Below are positions 17,414 to 30,365 of a stretch of DNA of 64,000 bases, piece by piece. The first letter of the stretch is position 1. The number at the start of each line of letters is the position of its first letter. The translations under genes were made by a program, and so were the position numbers. The notes beneath the pieces were generated by a model. The model did not search any database and was not told where the DNA came from. It was given only the letters and a program-made list of their open reading frames with translations. Location of the stretch: contig NZ_QOHJ01000002.1 in assembly GCF_003319185.1 (NCBI RefSeq), positions 1 to 64,000 on the forward strand, in the 5' to 3' direction. Origin of the DNA: Blastococcus sp. TF02A-30. GTDB taxonomy: Bacteria; Actinomycetota; Actinomycetes; Mycobacteriales; Geodermatophilaceae.

Positions 17414-18150
17414 ACGCGCGTCGCAGGGACCCGCCTGCCGGTCGCCACCGCGGTGAGCTCCGCGCTCGGTTCGACCCCGACCTCGCGCCGCAGGATGCGG
17501 CGGAAAGCGTCGTACTGGCGGCGTGCCGCGGCCCAGTCGCCCGCGGCCTGGTGGGCCTCGATGAGGGCGCGTTGCCCGCTCTCGCGCAGCGGATCGGCGA
17601 GCACGGCCACCTGCACCGCCTCCACCGCGGCGTCGGCGCGGCCCGAGGCCTGCAGCAGGCGGCTGAGGGCCTCCAGGGCGTGCAGGAGGCGCAGCTCCAG
17701 CCGGTCGCGCAGCGCGAGCACCCAGTCGTCGTACCAGCCGGGCAGCAGCTCGAGGTCGGCGATGGGGCCCGGCGGGACGGCGAGGTCCTCCGCCGTCGGC
17801 GTGCCGTCGAGCACCCGGTCGGCCCAGGCCTCGACGTCCCGCAGGTCGACCCCCACGTGGTCGCCGAGGGACAGGGTGTACGGCTCGCAGCGCACGAGCG
17901 GGCAGCCCACCTGCTGCAGCCGCCACAGCGCCGAGCGGAGGTTGCCGCCCGCCCGCCCGTCGGTCACGGCCGGCCAGAGCACGCCCGCGGCCGCCCGGCG
18001 GTCGACCCCCGAAGGGTGCACGGCGAGGTAGGCGAGCAGGCGGCGGCTGCCGGGCGGGACGGCGATCGGCCGGCCGGCGTCGGTGACGGAGAGGCCGCCG
18101 AGCACGCGCACCAGTGGCGCGCGCAGCGCAGTGCCGGGGTCGGTGTCCAT
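17410..18150 (-). CDS. SARP-like BTAD-domain transcriptional regulator
   Basis: A 246-residue regulator with an N-terminal OmpR/PhoB-type winged helix (about residues 13-105: VRVLGGLSVTDAGRPIAVPPGSRRLLAYLAVHP, VLWP, GGNLRSALWRLQQ) and a bacterial transcriptional activation domain (about 110-235: VDLRDVEAWADRV, LLPGWYDDWVLALRDRLELRLLHALEAL, then DPLRESGQRALIEAHQAAGDWAAARRQYDAFRRILRREVGVEPS). The last segment is the diagnostic BTAD signature. The size is that of a small SARP without ATPase or sensor domains. ATG start with GGGAGG upstream. It is the first gene of the cassette with the metalloprotease and probably activates it; family members often control secondary-metabolite clusters, but no such enzymes are adjacent. 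Confidence 0.85.
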   Translation of the reverse strand: MDTDPGTALRAPLVRVLGGLSVTDAGRPIAVPPGSRRLLAYLAVHPSGVDRRAAAGVLWPAVTDGRAGGNLRSALWRLQQVGCPLVRCEPYTLSLGDHVGVDLRDVEAWADRVLDGTPTAEDLAVPPGPIADLELLPGWYDDWVLALRDRLELRLLHALEALSRLLQASGRADAAVEAVQVAVLADPLRESGQRALIEAHQAAGDWAAARRQYDAFRRILRREVGVEPSAELTAVATGRRVPATRV

Positions 18151-18260
18151 CCCTGCCTCCCGGATCGGGAGCCCGCTTCCCCCAGGGGACGACTCCCGGG
18201 ACTCTAGTGAGCTCGTGGGTGCGGAGGAAGGAGTCACCGCGCGGCGGGGAAGATGCACCG

Positions 18261-18743
18261 GTGACCACCGCGCCCCCACCCGGACCGGCTGCCCGCCTCC
18301 ACGCCGCGCTGCTGGCCCGCGGGGAGACGGTGGCCGCGGCGGAGTCGCTCACCGCCGGGTTGTTCTGCGCGACGCTCGCCTCGGTGCCGGGTGCCAGCGC
18401 GACGCTGCGCGGCGGCGTGGTCGTCTACGCCACCGATCTCAAGACGGCGCTCGCCGACGTCCCCGCCGATCTGCTGGCCGAGCACGGCCCCGTCGCGCCG
18501 GAGACCGCCGCCGCGCTGGCCGAGGGCGTCCGGCTGCGGTGCGGCAGCAGCTGGGGCGTCGGTCTGACCGGGGTCGCCGGGCCGGACCCGGTCGACGGGC
18601 ACGGACCCGGCCGGGTCTACCTGGGCATCTCCGACGGCGCGCGCACCGACGTCTCCGAGCTCGACCTGCCGGGCGACCGCGACGCCGTGCGGACCGGTTC
18701 CGTGGCCGCCGCGGTGGACGCGCTGCTCGCCCGGCTCGGGTGA
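18261..18743 (+). CDS. CinA C-terminal domain protein (PncC-type NMN amidase)
   Basis: A 160-residue protein equal to the CinA C-terminal domain (competence/damage-inducible protein; NMN deamidase PncC in other bacteria), which recycles nicotinamide mononucleotide to nicotinate mononucleotide. The family core is clear: AESLTAGLFCATLASVPGASATLRGGVVVYATDLKTALADVP, then VAPETAAALAEGVR and VGLTGVAGPDPVDGHGPGRVYLGI. The N-terminal MoaB-like domain of full CinA is absent. GTG start at 18261. It stands between the accessory SARP cassette and clgR; cinA-like genes are usual between pgsA and clgR in actinobacteria. Confidence 0.9.
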   Translation: MTTAPPPGPAARLHAALLARGETVAAAESLTAGLFCATLASVPGASATLRGGVVVYATDLKTALADVPADLLAEHGPVAPETAAALAEGVRLRCGSSWGVGLTGVAGPDPVDGHGPGRVYLGISDGARTDVSELDLPGDRDAVRTGSVAAAVDALLARLG

Positions 18744-18894
18744 ACGCGGGAACGGGACCGGTCGCGACGGCGTTACGCCATGAGCGGACGCGTGCCGGGT
18801 GGCTCGGCTCCCGGGCCCCGCGCCGCGTACCGTGAGCGCACGGTGCCCGAAAGGGTGCCGCCGCTTCCCCCGCTCGCAGGACAGGAGAGTGGCC

Positions 18895-19299
18895 ATGACG
18901 CTGCTGCGCACCCAGCTCGGGAGCACCCTTCGTGGCCACCGGCTGCGCCAGCACCGCACGCTCCGCGACGTCTCCGGCGCCGCGCGGGTGAGCCTCGGCT
19001 ACCTCTCCGAGGTCGAGCGCGGGCAGAAGGAGGCCTCCTCCGAGCTGCTCGCCTCCATCTGCGACGCCCTCGACCTGGAGCTGGCCGACCTGCTCGCCGA
19101 GGTGAGCCTCGAGCTTCGCGTCGCCGCCGCCGGTGGCGTCCACCCGCTGGCCGCGCCGGTGCCCGCCGACGCCGCCGCTGCCGAGGGGCCGGCCGCCGAG
19201 GAGACCGCTCCCGCGGCGCCCGAGCCCGCGCTCGCCCTGGTCGGTGCCCCCGCCCGCTCGGCGCTGCGCCGTGGCGAGGCGGTCTCGCTGGCGGCCTGA
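18895..19299 (+). CDS. clgR: ClgR-type XRE transcriptional regulator
   Basis: A 134-residue regulator with a Cro/CI helix-turn-helix in residues 9-66 ([50 protein letters not shown]), which closely matches actinobacterial ClgR, activator of clpP/clpC and, in mycobacteria, of pspA. The C-terminal half is Ala/Pro-rich and ends in [14 protein letters not shown], a tail of the kind that makes ClgR a Clp substrate. ATG with AGGAGA eight bases upstream. The 151-base leader (18744-18894) presumably carries its promoter; a GGCGTTACGCC inverted repeat at 18769-18779 is a possible operator, unproven. Membrane-stress gene pspA lies 2.1 kb away rather than directly next. Confidence 0.9.
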   Translation: MTLLRTQLGSTLRGHRLRQHRTLRDVSGAARVSLGYLSEVERGQKEASSELLASICDALDLELADLLAEVSLELRVAAAGGVHPLAAPVPADAAAAEGPAAEETAPAAPEPALALVGAPARSALRRGEAVSLAA

Positions 19300-19312
19300 C
19301 CGCTTCCCTCCC

Positions 19313-19810
19313 GTGAACCGCACCCGGCGCGGGCTGCTCGACGGAGCGGCCCGCGCCTTCGCGTCGGACGGCCTCCGCGGCACCACGATGCAGGCGATCG
19401 CGGCGGCCGCCGGCGTCTCCAAGGCGACGCTGTACAACCACTTCCGGACCAAGGACGAGGTGGCCCGCGAGCTGCTGCGCGGGGAGCTGGGCCGGCTCAC
19501 CGAGCTGGCCGCGGCGCTGCCGCTGGACGAGGCGCTCGCGGCGCTCTCCGACGAGCTCGGGGCGCACCCCGTGCTGCGCCGGCTCGCCGAGGCCGAGCCG
19601 GAGGCGCTCACCGAGCTGCTCGCCGTCGGGCCGGAGCGGTGGACGGCGCTCACCGCACGGCTGGCCGGGGCGCTGCGGCTCGACGACGACGGTGCCGACC
19701 TCGTCGCCCGGTGGCTGGTGGGCGTGGTGCTGCACCCCGGCCGGTCCAGCGCCCGCCACCGGCAGGCCGCGCGGCTCGCGGCAGCGCTCGCCGTGCCGGT
19801 CGGGCCGTGA
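19313..19810 (+). CDS. TetR family transcriptional regulator
   Basis: A 165-residue regulator with an N-terminal TetR DNA-binding domain (LLDGAARAFASDGLRGTTMQAIAAAAGVSKATLYNHFRTKDEVARELL, residues about 8-56) and a short variable ligand domain. The GTG start is 13 bases after the clgR stop, so it is likely cotranscribed with clgR. Ligand and targets are unknown. It is shorter than most TetR proteins (about 190-210 residues), mainly in the C-terminal domain, but is not visibly broken. Confidence 0.87.
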   Translation: MNRTRRGLLDGAARAFASDGLRGTTMQAIAAAAGVSKATLYNHFRTKDEVARELLRGELGRLTELAAALPLDEALAALSDELGAHPVLRRLAEAEPEALTELLAVGPERWTALTARLAGALRLDDDGADLVARWLVGVVLHPGRSSARHRQAARLAAALAVPVGP

Positions 19811-19811
19811 C

Positions 19812-20297
19812 TCAGGGCAGCGGCAGCCCCCGGGTGTAGACCGTCCGGTCCTCGCCCGGACCCCCGTGCCCGGGGGAGGGGGCCGCCGAGGCGCCGAGGT
19901 GCTCGGCGAGCCCGCGCGCGGCGGCGTCACCCGGGAGCGCGACCGCCTGGACCACCCGTGCTCCCACCCGGGTGGCGAGCCCGGTGAAGCGGTCGAGCAG
20001 CGCGGCCGCGACCCCGCGGGCGCGCAGGTCCCGGTGCACGGCCACGGCGTGGACGACGGCGAGCCGGTCGGCGCTCACGACGCCCAGCAGGTAGCCCGCG
20101 TCGCGGTCGTCGGCGGTCAGCGCGAGCGCGCCGAAGCCGCCGAGCTGGTGGAAGAACACCGGGTCGTGCAGCCGCAGCACCTCGTCGTCGGGGAGGGCCG
20201 TGCCGTGCCAGAAGTCGTCGCGGGCGGCCAGCAGGCGGCCGCGCAGCGGCCCCGCGGAGAGCTCCTCGAACCCGACCAGGCGCAGGTCGCCGGTCAC
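19812..20297 (-). CDS. GNAT-like N-acetyltransferase
   Basis: A 161-residue protein with a degenerate GNAT pattern: GYLLGVVSADRLAVVHAVAVHRDLRARGVAAALLDRFTGLATRVGA, where VHRDLRARGVAAALL corresponds to the acetyl-CoA pyrophosphate-binding loop. The substrate is unknown. The GTG start (20295-20297) overlaps the stop of the PfkB-type kinase gene in a GTGA tetranucleotide, so it is the second gene of that two-gene operon. It ends one base from the convergent TetR gene. Confidence 0.75.
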   Translation of the reverse strand: MTGDLRLVGFEELSAGPLRGRLLAARDDFWHGTALPDDEVLRLHDPVFFHQLGGFGALALTADDRDAGYLLGVVSADRLAVVHAVAVHRDLRARGVAAALLDRFTGLATRVGARVVQAVALPGDAAARGLAEHLGASAAPSPGHGGPGEDRTVYTRGLPLP

Positions 20298-21307
20298 CGG
20301 GCCGCCCGGGCGGCGTCGAGCTCGGCGCGCGTGGGCGGGTCGGCGCCGACCCGGGTGCAGTTGAGCGCCGCCACCAGCGCGGCGTCGTCCAGGATCTCCA
20401 GCAGCCGCTCGTCCGGGAGCTGCTCGAGCGCGACCCGGTCGGTGACCCCGGCCGCGAGCAGGCCGCTGAGCAGCCCGGCGGCGAGCGAGTCGCCGGCACC
20501 GACGGTGTCGACGACCGCCACGCGGGGGCTCGCGCGGTGCAGCAGGGGACGTCCGGGCCGCGCCACCCGCAGCGGTCCGCCGCCGTCGGTGACCAGCACC
20601 AGGGCCGGTCCGCGCCCGGCCCAGCGGCGGGCGGCGTCGTCGAGGTCGGGCGTGCCGCCCTCGAGCCAGGCGAGGTCCTCGCTGCTCACCTTGACCACGG
20701 CGGCGCTGCGCACCAGCCGGTCCAGGCGGGCGGTGACGGCGGCGCGGTCGTTGCCCAGGCTGGCCCCGACCGGTCCCTCGGCGAGCATCGGGCGGATGTT
20801 GGGGTCGACGCTGATCAGCGCGGTGCCGGCCAGCCGCTCGACGAGGTCGGCGATCGCCGAGCAGCCCGGTCCGGTCCAGCTCGAGATCGACCCGACGTGC
20901 AGCACGGCGGTGCCCTCGGGGAGCACCCGCGCGAGCTCGTCGTCGGTCCACCGCCAGTCCGCGGCACCCATGACGTGGAAGCCGTAGTCGGCCGAGCCGT
21001 CCGGGGCCAGGCCGACGACGGCGAGGCTCACCGGCTCCGCCGCGTCGACGAACCCGGAGACGTCGACGCCCGACAGCTCGGCGTGCCGGCGCAGGTTCGC
21101 GCCCAGCGGCCCGGTGCCGAGGCGGGCCAGCAGCGCGACGGGGGCGCCGAGCCGACCGGCGGCGACCGCCACGTTGAGGGCGTTGCCACCCGGACGTGCG
21201 ACGAACTGCGGGGCGGTGCCCTCGGGGCCGGCGCCGGCCACGGGCACGGGCAGCAGGTCGACCACGAGCTCGCCCAGGACGCACAGCGTGGGGATCGCGG
21301 AGGGCAC
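20294..21307 (-). CDS. PfkB-family carbohydrate kinase
   Basis: A 337-residue ribokinase-like sugar kinase. The first PfkB signature appears as FVARPGGNALNVAVAAGRLGA with LARLGTGPLGANLRRHAELSGVDVSG; the second, containing the catalytic aspartate, is VDTVGAGDSLAAGLLSGLL (GAGD anion hole). Fructokinase is a reasonable guess but the substrate cannot be fixed from sequence. The GTG start (21305-21307) is preceded on the minus strand by TAGGGT six bases upstream, a leaderless arrangement. Cotranscribed with the downstream GNAT gene. Confidence 0.88.
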   Translation of the reverse strand: MPSAIPTLCVLGELVVDLLPVPVAGAGPEGTAPQFVARPGGNALNVAVAAGRLGAPVALLARLGTGPLGANLRRHAELSGVDVSGFVDAAEPVSLAVVGLAPDGSADYGFHVMGAADWRWTDDELARVLPEGTAVLHVGSISSWTGPGCSAIADLVERLAGTALISVDPNIRPMLAEGPVGASLGNDRAAVTARLDRLVRSAAVVKVSSEDLAWLEGGTPDLDDAARRWAGRGPALVLVTDGGGPLRVARPGRPLLHRASPRVAVVDTVGAGDSLAAGLLSGLLAAGVTDRVALEQLPDERLLEILDDAALVAALNCTRVGADPPTRAELDAARAAR

Positions 21308-21424
21308 GCCGAACCCTAACCGCGGGCCGCGTTGGCTGCCGGGAGTGATCACCTGGGACGATGGGCACGACGAGTTCCGTCGGTCCGGCCACCTGTCGGC
21401 ACCGGCGCCGGAGCAGGAGGACCC

Positions 21425-22273
21425 ATGCCCAACCCGTTCGTGAAGCTGTGGAAGTACCTGACCGCGTCGGCGAACGCGAAGATCGACGAGAGGGCGGACC
21501 CGAAGATCCAGATCGCGCAGGCGATCGAGGCCGAGCAGCAGCGCCATCAGGCGCTGGCCAACCAGGCAGCCGCGGTGCTGGGCAACCAGCGGCAGCTGGA
21601 GATGCGGCTGAACCGCCAGCTGGGCGAGGTGGAGAAGCTGCAGGGCTCGGCCCGCCAGGCGCTGGTGCTGGCCGACAAGTCGCGCGCCGGCGGCGACGCG
21701 GCCAAGGCCGCCGAGTACGAGCAGGCCGCGCAGGCGTTCGCGACCCAGCTGGTCGCCGCCGAGCAGTCGATGGAGGACCTCAAGCGCAGCCACGACGAGG
21801 CGCTGCAGGCCGCCGAGCAGGCCCGGGGTGCGGTGGAGCAGAGCCGGATGCGGCTGCAGACGACGCTCGCCGAGCGCACCAAGCTGATGAGCCAGCTCGA
21901 GCAGGCCAAGATGCAGGAGCACGTGGCCAGCTCGCTCAAGCAGGTCAACGAGCTGTCGGCGCCGGGGAACACCCCCTCGCTGTCGGAGGTCCGCGACAAG
22001 ATCGAGGCCCGCTACGCCAACGCGCTGGGCCAGGCGGAGCTCGCGCAGAACTCGGTCGAGGGCCGCATGCTCGAGGTGCAGAAGGCCACCCTCGACGTCG
22101 CCGGCGCCTCGCGGCTGGACCAGATCCGCGCGGCGATGGCCGGTGGTCCGCAGGCCGTGGAGGCCGGTGCGGCGCCGGCCGCGGCGATCGAGCAGGGGAC
22201 GCCGGCGGTCGAGCAGACCCCGACCGAGCAGCGCCAGGCGCAGCCGGCCGACCGGCCCGAGACCTCCGCCTGA
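21425..22273 (+). CDS. pspA: PspA/IM30 family protein (35-kDa antigen type)
   Basis: A 282-residue coiled-coil protein that binds and stabilises stressed membranes (ESCRT-III-like PspA/Vipp1). The N-terminus [34 protein letters not shown] is typical, including the amphipathic helix, followed by long heptad-rich helices to about residue 235 and a disordered Ala/Gln/Pro tail. ATG with AGCAGGAGGA ahead. In mycobacteria pspA follows clgR directly and is followed by pspM and pspN; here a TetR gene and two minus-strand genes separate it from clgR, and nei is directly downstream, so the PspM/PspN partners are absent from the locus. Confidence 0.93.
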   Translation: MPNPFVKLWKYLTASANAKIDERADPKIQIAQAIEAEQQRHQALANQAAAVLGNQRQLEMRLNRQLGEVEKLQGSARQALVLADKSRAGGDAAKAAEYEQAAQAFATQLVAAEQSMEDLKRSHDEALQAAEQARGAVEQSRMRLQTTLAERTKLMSQLEQAKMQEHVASSLKQVNELSAPGNTPSLSEVRDKIEARYANALGQAELAQNSVEGRMLEVQKATLDVAGASRLDQIRAAMAGGPQAVEAGAAPAAAIEQGTPAVEQTPTEQRQAQPADRPETSA

Positions 22274-22276
22274 GGG

Positions 22277-23131
22277 TCAGCGGTACAGCGTCACCGGCTG
22301 CGGCCGGCCCGGCTCCCCGGTGCGCGCCTGCGGGTCGATCGGGGAGCCGGTGGCCTGGCAGCGGGGGCACCACCAGGTGACCCGCTCCTGGGTCGTCGGT
22401 CCCTGCTCCCCGAGCAGGATCGCGGTGCCGCAGCGGTAGCAGGGCCGGCCCTTGCGGCCGAACACCCAGTGGTCGCGGCCGCGCCGCGGGTCGCCGGTGG
22501 TGTTCTGCTCGGGGTGGTGCAGGTTCGCGGTCATGAGCGTGCGGGCCCGCTCGACGAGGGCCGGCAGGTCGGCGACGTCGGCGACCCGCGCCCAGGGGTG
22601 CACCCGCCGGACGAACAGCGACTCGACCTTGTAGAGGTTGCCGATCCCGGCGAGGTTGCGCTGGTCGACCAGGGCGACGCCGATCTGCTCGTCGGGATGG
22701 CTGCGCAGGCGGCGCAGCGCCTCGTCGAGGTCCCAGTCGGGACCGAGGACGTCGGGTCCCAGGTGGCCGACGAGCCGGTCCTCCTCGGCGGTGGGGATCA
22801 GCTCGACGTCGTGCAGCCGGTAGCCGACGCACTCCCACTGGTCCGTGGCCAGCACCAGGCGGACGTCGTGCGCGGGGCCACCCTTCCACCGCGCCCCCGG
22901 GCGCTGGATGTGCCAGCTGCCGTCCATCCGGAAGTGGGTGCGCAGCGTCCGGCCGTCGGCGAGGCGGATCAGCAGGTGCTTCCCGCGGGGCAGCACCTCG
23001 GTCACCGTCGCGCCGGTGAGGTCGGCGGCGGCGAGCTGCGGCAGCCGGAACTCCCCGCGGCGCAGCGTGGCGCCGGCGAGCGCGGTGTTCATCCGCTGGG
23101 CGGCCAGCCAGACGGTGTCTCCTTCGGGCAC
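22277..23131 (-). CDS. nei: Fpg/Nei family DNA glycosylase (endonuclease VIII-like)
   Basis: A 284-residue bifunctional DNA glycosylase/AP lyase for oxidised bases. The N-terminal VPEGDTVWLAAQRM provides the catalytic proline (residue 2) and glutamate (3) after start-residue removal; the helix-two-turn-helix has VALVDQRNLAGIGNLYKVE; the C-terminal zinc finger reads CYRCG (then) WWCPRCQ. PEGDTV rather than PELPEV assigns it to the Nei side. GTG start at 23129-23131. It is close to lhr, as in mycobacteria where lhr and nei adjoin, supporting a shared repair function. Ends three bases after the convergent pspA. Confidence 0.93.
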   Translation of the reverse strand: MPEGDTVWLAAQRMNTALAGATLRRGEFRLPQLAAADLTGATVTEVLPRGKHLLIRLADGRTLRTHFRMDGSWHIQRPGARWKGGPAHDVRLVLATDQWECVGYRLHDVELIPTAEEDRLVGHLGPDVLGPDWDLDEALRRLRSHPDEQIGVALVDQRNLAGIGNLYKVESLFVRRVHPWARVADVADLPALVERARTLMTANLHHPEQNTTGDPRRGRDHWVFGRKGRPCYRCGTAILLGEQGPTTQERVTWWCPRCQATGSPIDPQARTGEPGRPQPVTLYR

Positions 23132-23268
23132 GGTGCCAGTGTCCCCGCTCCCTCCCGGGTGTGAACCTGCCGACAGCGGGGATGACCTGGGCCTCCCCGG
23201 GGCGCTGGCAGCAGGACGTGAGCGTCCCCCAGCGTCTGCGCGCCCGGTCGGGTGCCGCCGAGGAGACC

Positions 23269-23808
23269 ATGCAGCCCACCCCGGAGCCCGTCACCGTCAC
23301 GGTCGCCCGTGTGGTGCGACCCGACCGCCGGGTGGCCTTCGAGCGGGCCGCCGCGGCCGTGCTCGCCGAGGCCGCGAACTTCCCCGGCAACCTGGGGGCC
23401 AGCCTGCTGCGGCCGGGGCCGGGCAGCTACGAGTACCACCTGGTCTACCGGTTCGCCGACGACGACTCCCTGGCGGAGTGGGAGCGCTCGGCGCAGCGCC
23501 GCGACTTCCTGGCCCGGCTGCCCGGCATGGTGGAGGACGAGCGCTACGCCCGGGTCACCGGTCTCGAGGGCTTCTTCCCCGGGCCGGCGCCCCAGGGACC
23601 GGCGTGGCGGAGCTGGCTGCTCACCGTCGCGGTGGTCCTGGTCTTCACGTCGACCTTCCAGGTGCTCGCCGTGCCGTTCATCGAGGACTGGCCCTGGCCG
23701 CTGCGGCTCCTGCTGTCGGCCGTCTTCGTGGTGACGGCGCTGCGGCTGGTCATGCCGTGGCTGAGCCGTCGGTTGCAGCCCTGGCTGTTGGGCTCGCGGC
23801 GCCGCTGA
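23269..23808 (+). CDS. ABM-domain protein with C-terminal membrane segments
   Basis: A 179-residue protein. Residues 8-105 look like an antibiotic biosynthesis monooxygenase-type ferredoxin fold (VTVTVARVVRPDRRVAFERAAAAVLAEAANFPGNLGASLLRPGPGSYEYHLVYRFADDDSLAEWERSAQRRDFLARL). Two hydrophobic segments follow, about 120-143 and 150-168, with a basic tail. Such ABM-TM proteins are common in actinobacteria and poorly characterised. ATG at 23269 was chosen for the GAGGAG before it. Placed between nei and lhr with nine bases to the convergent lhr stop. Confidence 0.82.
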   Translation: MQPTPEPVTVTVARVVRPDRRVAFERAAAAVLAEAANFPGNLGASLLRPGPGSYEYHLVYRFADDDSLAEWERSAQRRDFLARLPGMVEDERYARVTGLEGFFPGPAPQGPAWRSWLLTVAVVLVFTSTFQVLAVPFIEDWPWPLRLLLSAVFVVTALRLVMPWLSRRLQPWLLGSRRR

Positions 23809-23817
23809 ACGCTCGGC

Positions 23818-28413
<4,596 letters not shown>

Positions 28414-28537
28414 GGGGACCAGTGTCCCTGCGCCCTACGACAGTTCGCCGGTCGAGCGGGGCCGGTCCACCCGGCCGGGGATGCGCCCCCGGCGGAAACC
28501 GGGGGAGCGCCTCGTCGTCCTGCGGCACACTCCCGGC

Positions 28538-29827
28538 ATGCAGCCGACGCCCGCGACCGCCTCCGCCGGACCGGACCCCGCGGCCGTCCAGCGGCGCACC
28601 CTGGGCGTCCTCGGGAGCGGTGTCGCGGTGGCCGGGCTGGGTGTCACCGTCGGCATCACCGCGGGCGGGCTGCTCGCCCGCGACGTCGCGGGCACCGACA
28701 GCGCCGCCGGGCTCGGCCAGACCGCCGGGGTGCTCGGTGCCGCCGTCCTCGCCGTGCCGCTGGCCCGCATCAGCGACACCTCGGGGCGCCGGGCCGGCCT
28801 GGCGACGGGCTACGCCGTCAGCGTCCTCGGGGCGGTCCTCACGGTGCTCGCCGCCGCGGCGTCGTCGCTCCTGCTGCTGCTCGTCGGCCTGTTCCTCTTC
28901 GGCGCGGCGACGGCGTGCGGCCTGCAGTCGCGGTACGCGGCCGCGGACCTGGCCACCCCGGAGCACCGGGGGCGGGCGCTGTCGCTCGTGGTGTGGGCGA
29001 CGACGGTCGGGTCCGTCCTCGGCCCCAACCTGGCCGCGCCGGGAGCCGGGTTGGGGACGGCGCTGGGGCTGCCGGCGCTCGGCGGCGCCTTCGTGGTCTC
29101 CGCGGTCGTGTTCGCGGTGGTCGCGCTCGGCTACCTGGCGCTGCTGCGCCCCGATCCGCTGCTCCTGGCCCGGCAGCTCGGCGGGACGGGCACGGGCCCG
29201 AGGGCGCGGCACGCGACCGGCACGGCGCTGCGCGCGGTGTGGGGCTCGCCGTCGGGCCGGCTCGGGCTGACCGCCGTCGTCGTCGCGCACTCGGTGATGG
29301 TCGGCGTGATGGTCATGACGCCCGTGCACATGGGGCACGCCGGGGGCTCCGAGGAAGCGGTGCTGCGCGTCGTCGGCGTGGTCATCAGCGTCCACGTGGC
29401 GGGCATGTACCTGTTCTCGCCGCTGGTCGGTGCGCTCGCCGACCGCGTGGGTGCCCGCACCGTGGTGGCCGTCGGCGGCGGGCTGCTGCTGGCCGCCGCG
29501 GCGGTCGCGGGGACGGCCTCCCCCGCCGACTCGGGCCGGTTGGGTGCCGGCCTGCTGCTCCTGGGCCTGGGCTGGTCGTGCGGGCTCATCGCGGGCTCCA
29601 CCCTCGTGACCGGGGCGGTGGACGCCGAGCTGCGCCCCACCGCTCAGGGCGGTACCGACCTGCTCATGGGGCTGGGCGCGGCGCTCGCCGGCGTCGTCGG
29701 GGGCCCGCTGCTCGCCTGGGGCGGCTTCGGGCTGGTGGCAGCCGTGTCGGCGGCGCTGGTCGTGCCCCTGGCGGTCGTGTGGGTGGCGGGGCGGGGGGCC
29801 GTGCTCAGCGGTCGCGGTAGTTCTTGA
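28538..29827 (+). CDS. MFS transporter
   Basis: A 429-residue major facilitator with about twelve hydrophobic segments. The loop 2-3 motif is LARISDTSGRRAGL (compare G-x3-D-R-x-G-R-R), repeated in the second half as GALADRVGARTVVAVGGGLLL. Drug or small-molecule efflux is a common role but the substrate is not predictable. The ATG is preceded by CACACT with a six-base gap, consistent with leaderless transcription divergent from lhr. The final 23 bases overlap the end of a small minus-strand membrane-peptide gene. Confidence 0.88.
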   Translation: MQPTPATASAGPDPAAVQRRTLGVLGSGVAVAGLGVTVGITAGGLLARDVAGTDSAAGLGQTAGVLGAAVLAVPLARISDTSGRRAGLATGYAVSVLGAVLTVLAAAASSLLLLLVGLFLFGAATACGLQSRYAAADLATPEHRGRALSLVVWATTVGSVLGPNLAAPGAGLGTALGLPALGGAFVVSAVVFAVVALGYLALLRPDPLLLARQLGGTGTGPRARHATGTALRAVWGSPSGRLGLTAVVVAHSVMVGVMVMTPVHMGHAGGSEEAVLRVVGVVISVHVAGMYLFSPLVGALADRVGARTVVAVGGGLLLAAAAVAGTASPADSGRLGAGLLLLGLGWSCGLIAGSTLVTGAVDAELRPTAQGGTDLLMGLGAALAGVVGGPLLAWGGFGLVAAVSAALVVPLAVVWVAGRGAVLSGRGSS

Positions 29828-29915
29828 TCAGCAGGACGAGCGTGACGACGAGTGCCAGCGCGATGCCGATCTCGAGGACGGTGTCGAGGGCGTCGTTGCC
29901 CGTGCCGGGGATCAC
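29805..29915 (-). CDS. 36-residue single-pass membrane peptide
   Basis: A very short gene encoding a peptide with one hydrophobic helix (VLEIGIALALVVTLVLLIKNY) between an acidic N-terminus (GTGNDALD) and a basic end (KNYRDR). The GTG start at 29913-29915 has TACGCT on the minus strand seven bases upstream, which is the leaderless promoter pattern of the neighbours and supports it being real. It overlaps the MFS gene 3' end by 23 bases and is divergent from the DUF3046 gene. Function unknown; such peptides often modulate membrane proteins. Confidence 0.5.
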   Translation of the reverse strand: MIPGTGNDALDTVLEIGIALALVVTLVLLIKNYRDR

Positions 29916-29975
29916 ATCCCGAGCGTAGGCCGGGTGGGCCGCCGCGCGGGCGCCGCGGCGGGTTAGCGTCGGGAC

Positions 29976-30170
29976 GTGCGCCTGCAGGAGTTCTGGTCCC
30001 GGCTCGACGAGCAGTTCGGGCCGATGCGCGCCCACAGCGTGGCCCGCGACCACGTGTTCTCCGAGCTCGGTGGCCGCACCGCCATCGACGCGATCGACGC
30101 CGGCGTGCCGGTGCGGCGCGTGTGGCTGGCCATCTGCGAGGTCTACGAGGTGCCGGTCAAGGAGCGCTGA
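29976..30170 (+). CDS. DUF3046 protein
   Basis: A 64-residue protein with the DUF3046 pattern VRLQEFWSRLDEQFGPMRAHSVARDHVFSELGGRTAIDAIDAGVPVRRVWLAICEVYEVP, a family found in actinobacteria directly upstream of recA. Its function is unknown. The GTG follows TAGCGT (29964-29969) by six bases, so it is transcribed as a leaderless mRNA. It has no visible SOS box of its own and is 195 bases before the recA start. Confidence 0.88.
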   Translation: MRLQEFWSRLDEQFGPMRAHSVARDHVFSELGGRTAIDAIDAGVPVRRVWLAICEVYEVPVKER

Positions 30171-30229
30171 GCGCGCCCCACGCCGCGCTCCCGCCCCACC
30201 CTGATCGGGCGTGCGTGTCGGCCTGGCAG

Positions 30230-30253
30230 TCGAACAGGTGTTCGGCCTACAGT
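30230..30253 (+). promoter_or_regulatory. recA promoter with LexA (SOS) box
   Basis: TCGAACAGGTGTTCGG at 30230-30245 fits the actinobacterial LexA box (TCGAAC-N4-GTTCGA) in 15 of 16 definable positions, with one mismatch at the end. TACAGT at 30248-30253 is a good -10 element directly downstream, so LexA bound to the box would block RNA polymerase. The remaining 110 bases before recA form an ordinary leader with an AAGGTGA ribosome site. Confidence 0.85.
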
Positions 30254-30365
30254 GGCGTCCACAGGCCGCTGGTCGTCCACAGATCCGGCGGACGACGAGA
30301 ACTGTCGGTGCCTCGCCCTAGCGTCGGTCCCGACCCGCTTCCCCGCGAACCGAAGGTGACCTCCC

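Noticed and set aside
14695..18150. Biosynthetic gene cluster because a SARP is present
   Set aside because: No scaffold, tailoring or transport genes of secondary metabolism are adjacent; only a protease and a small protein.
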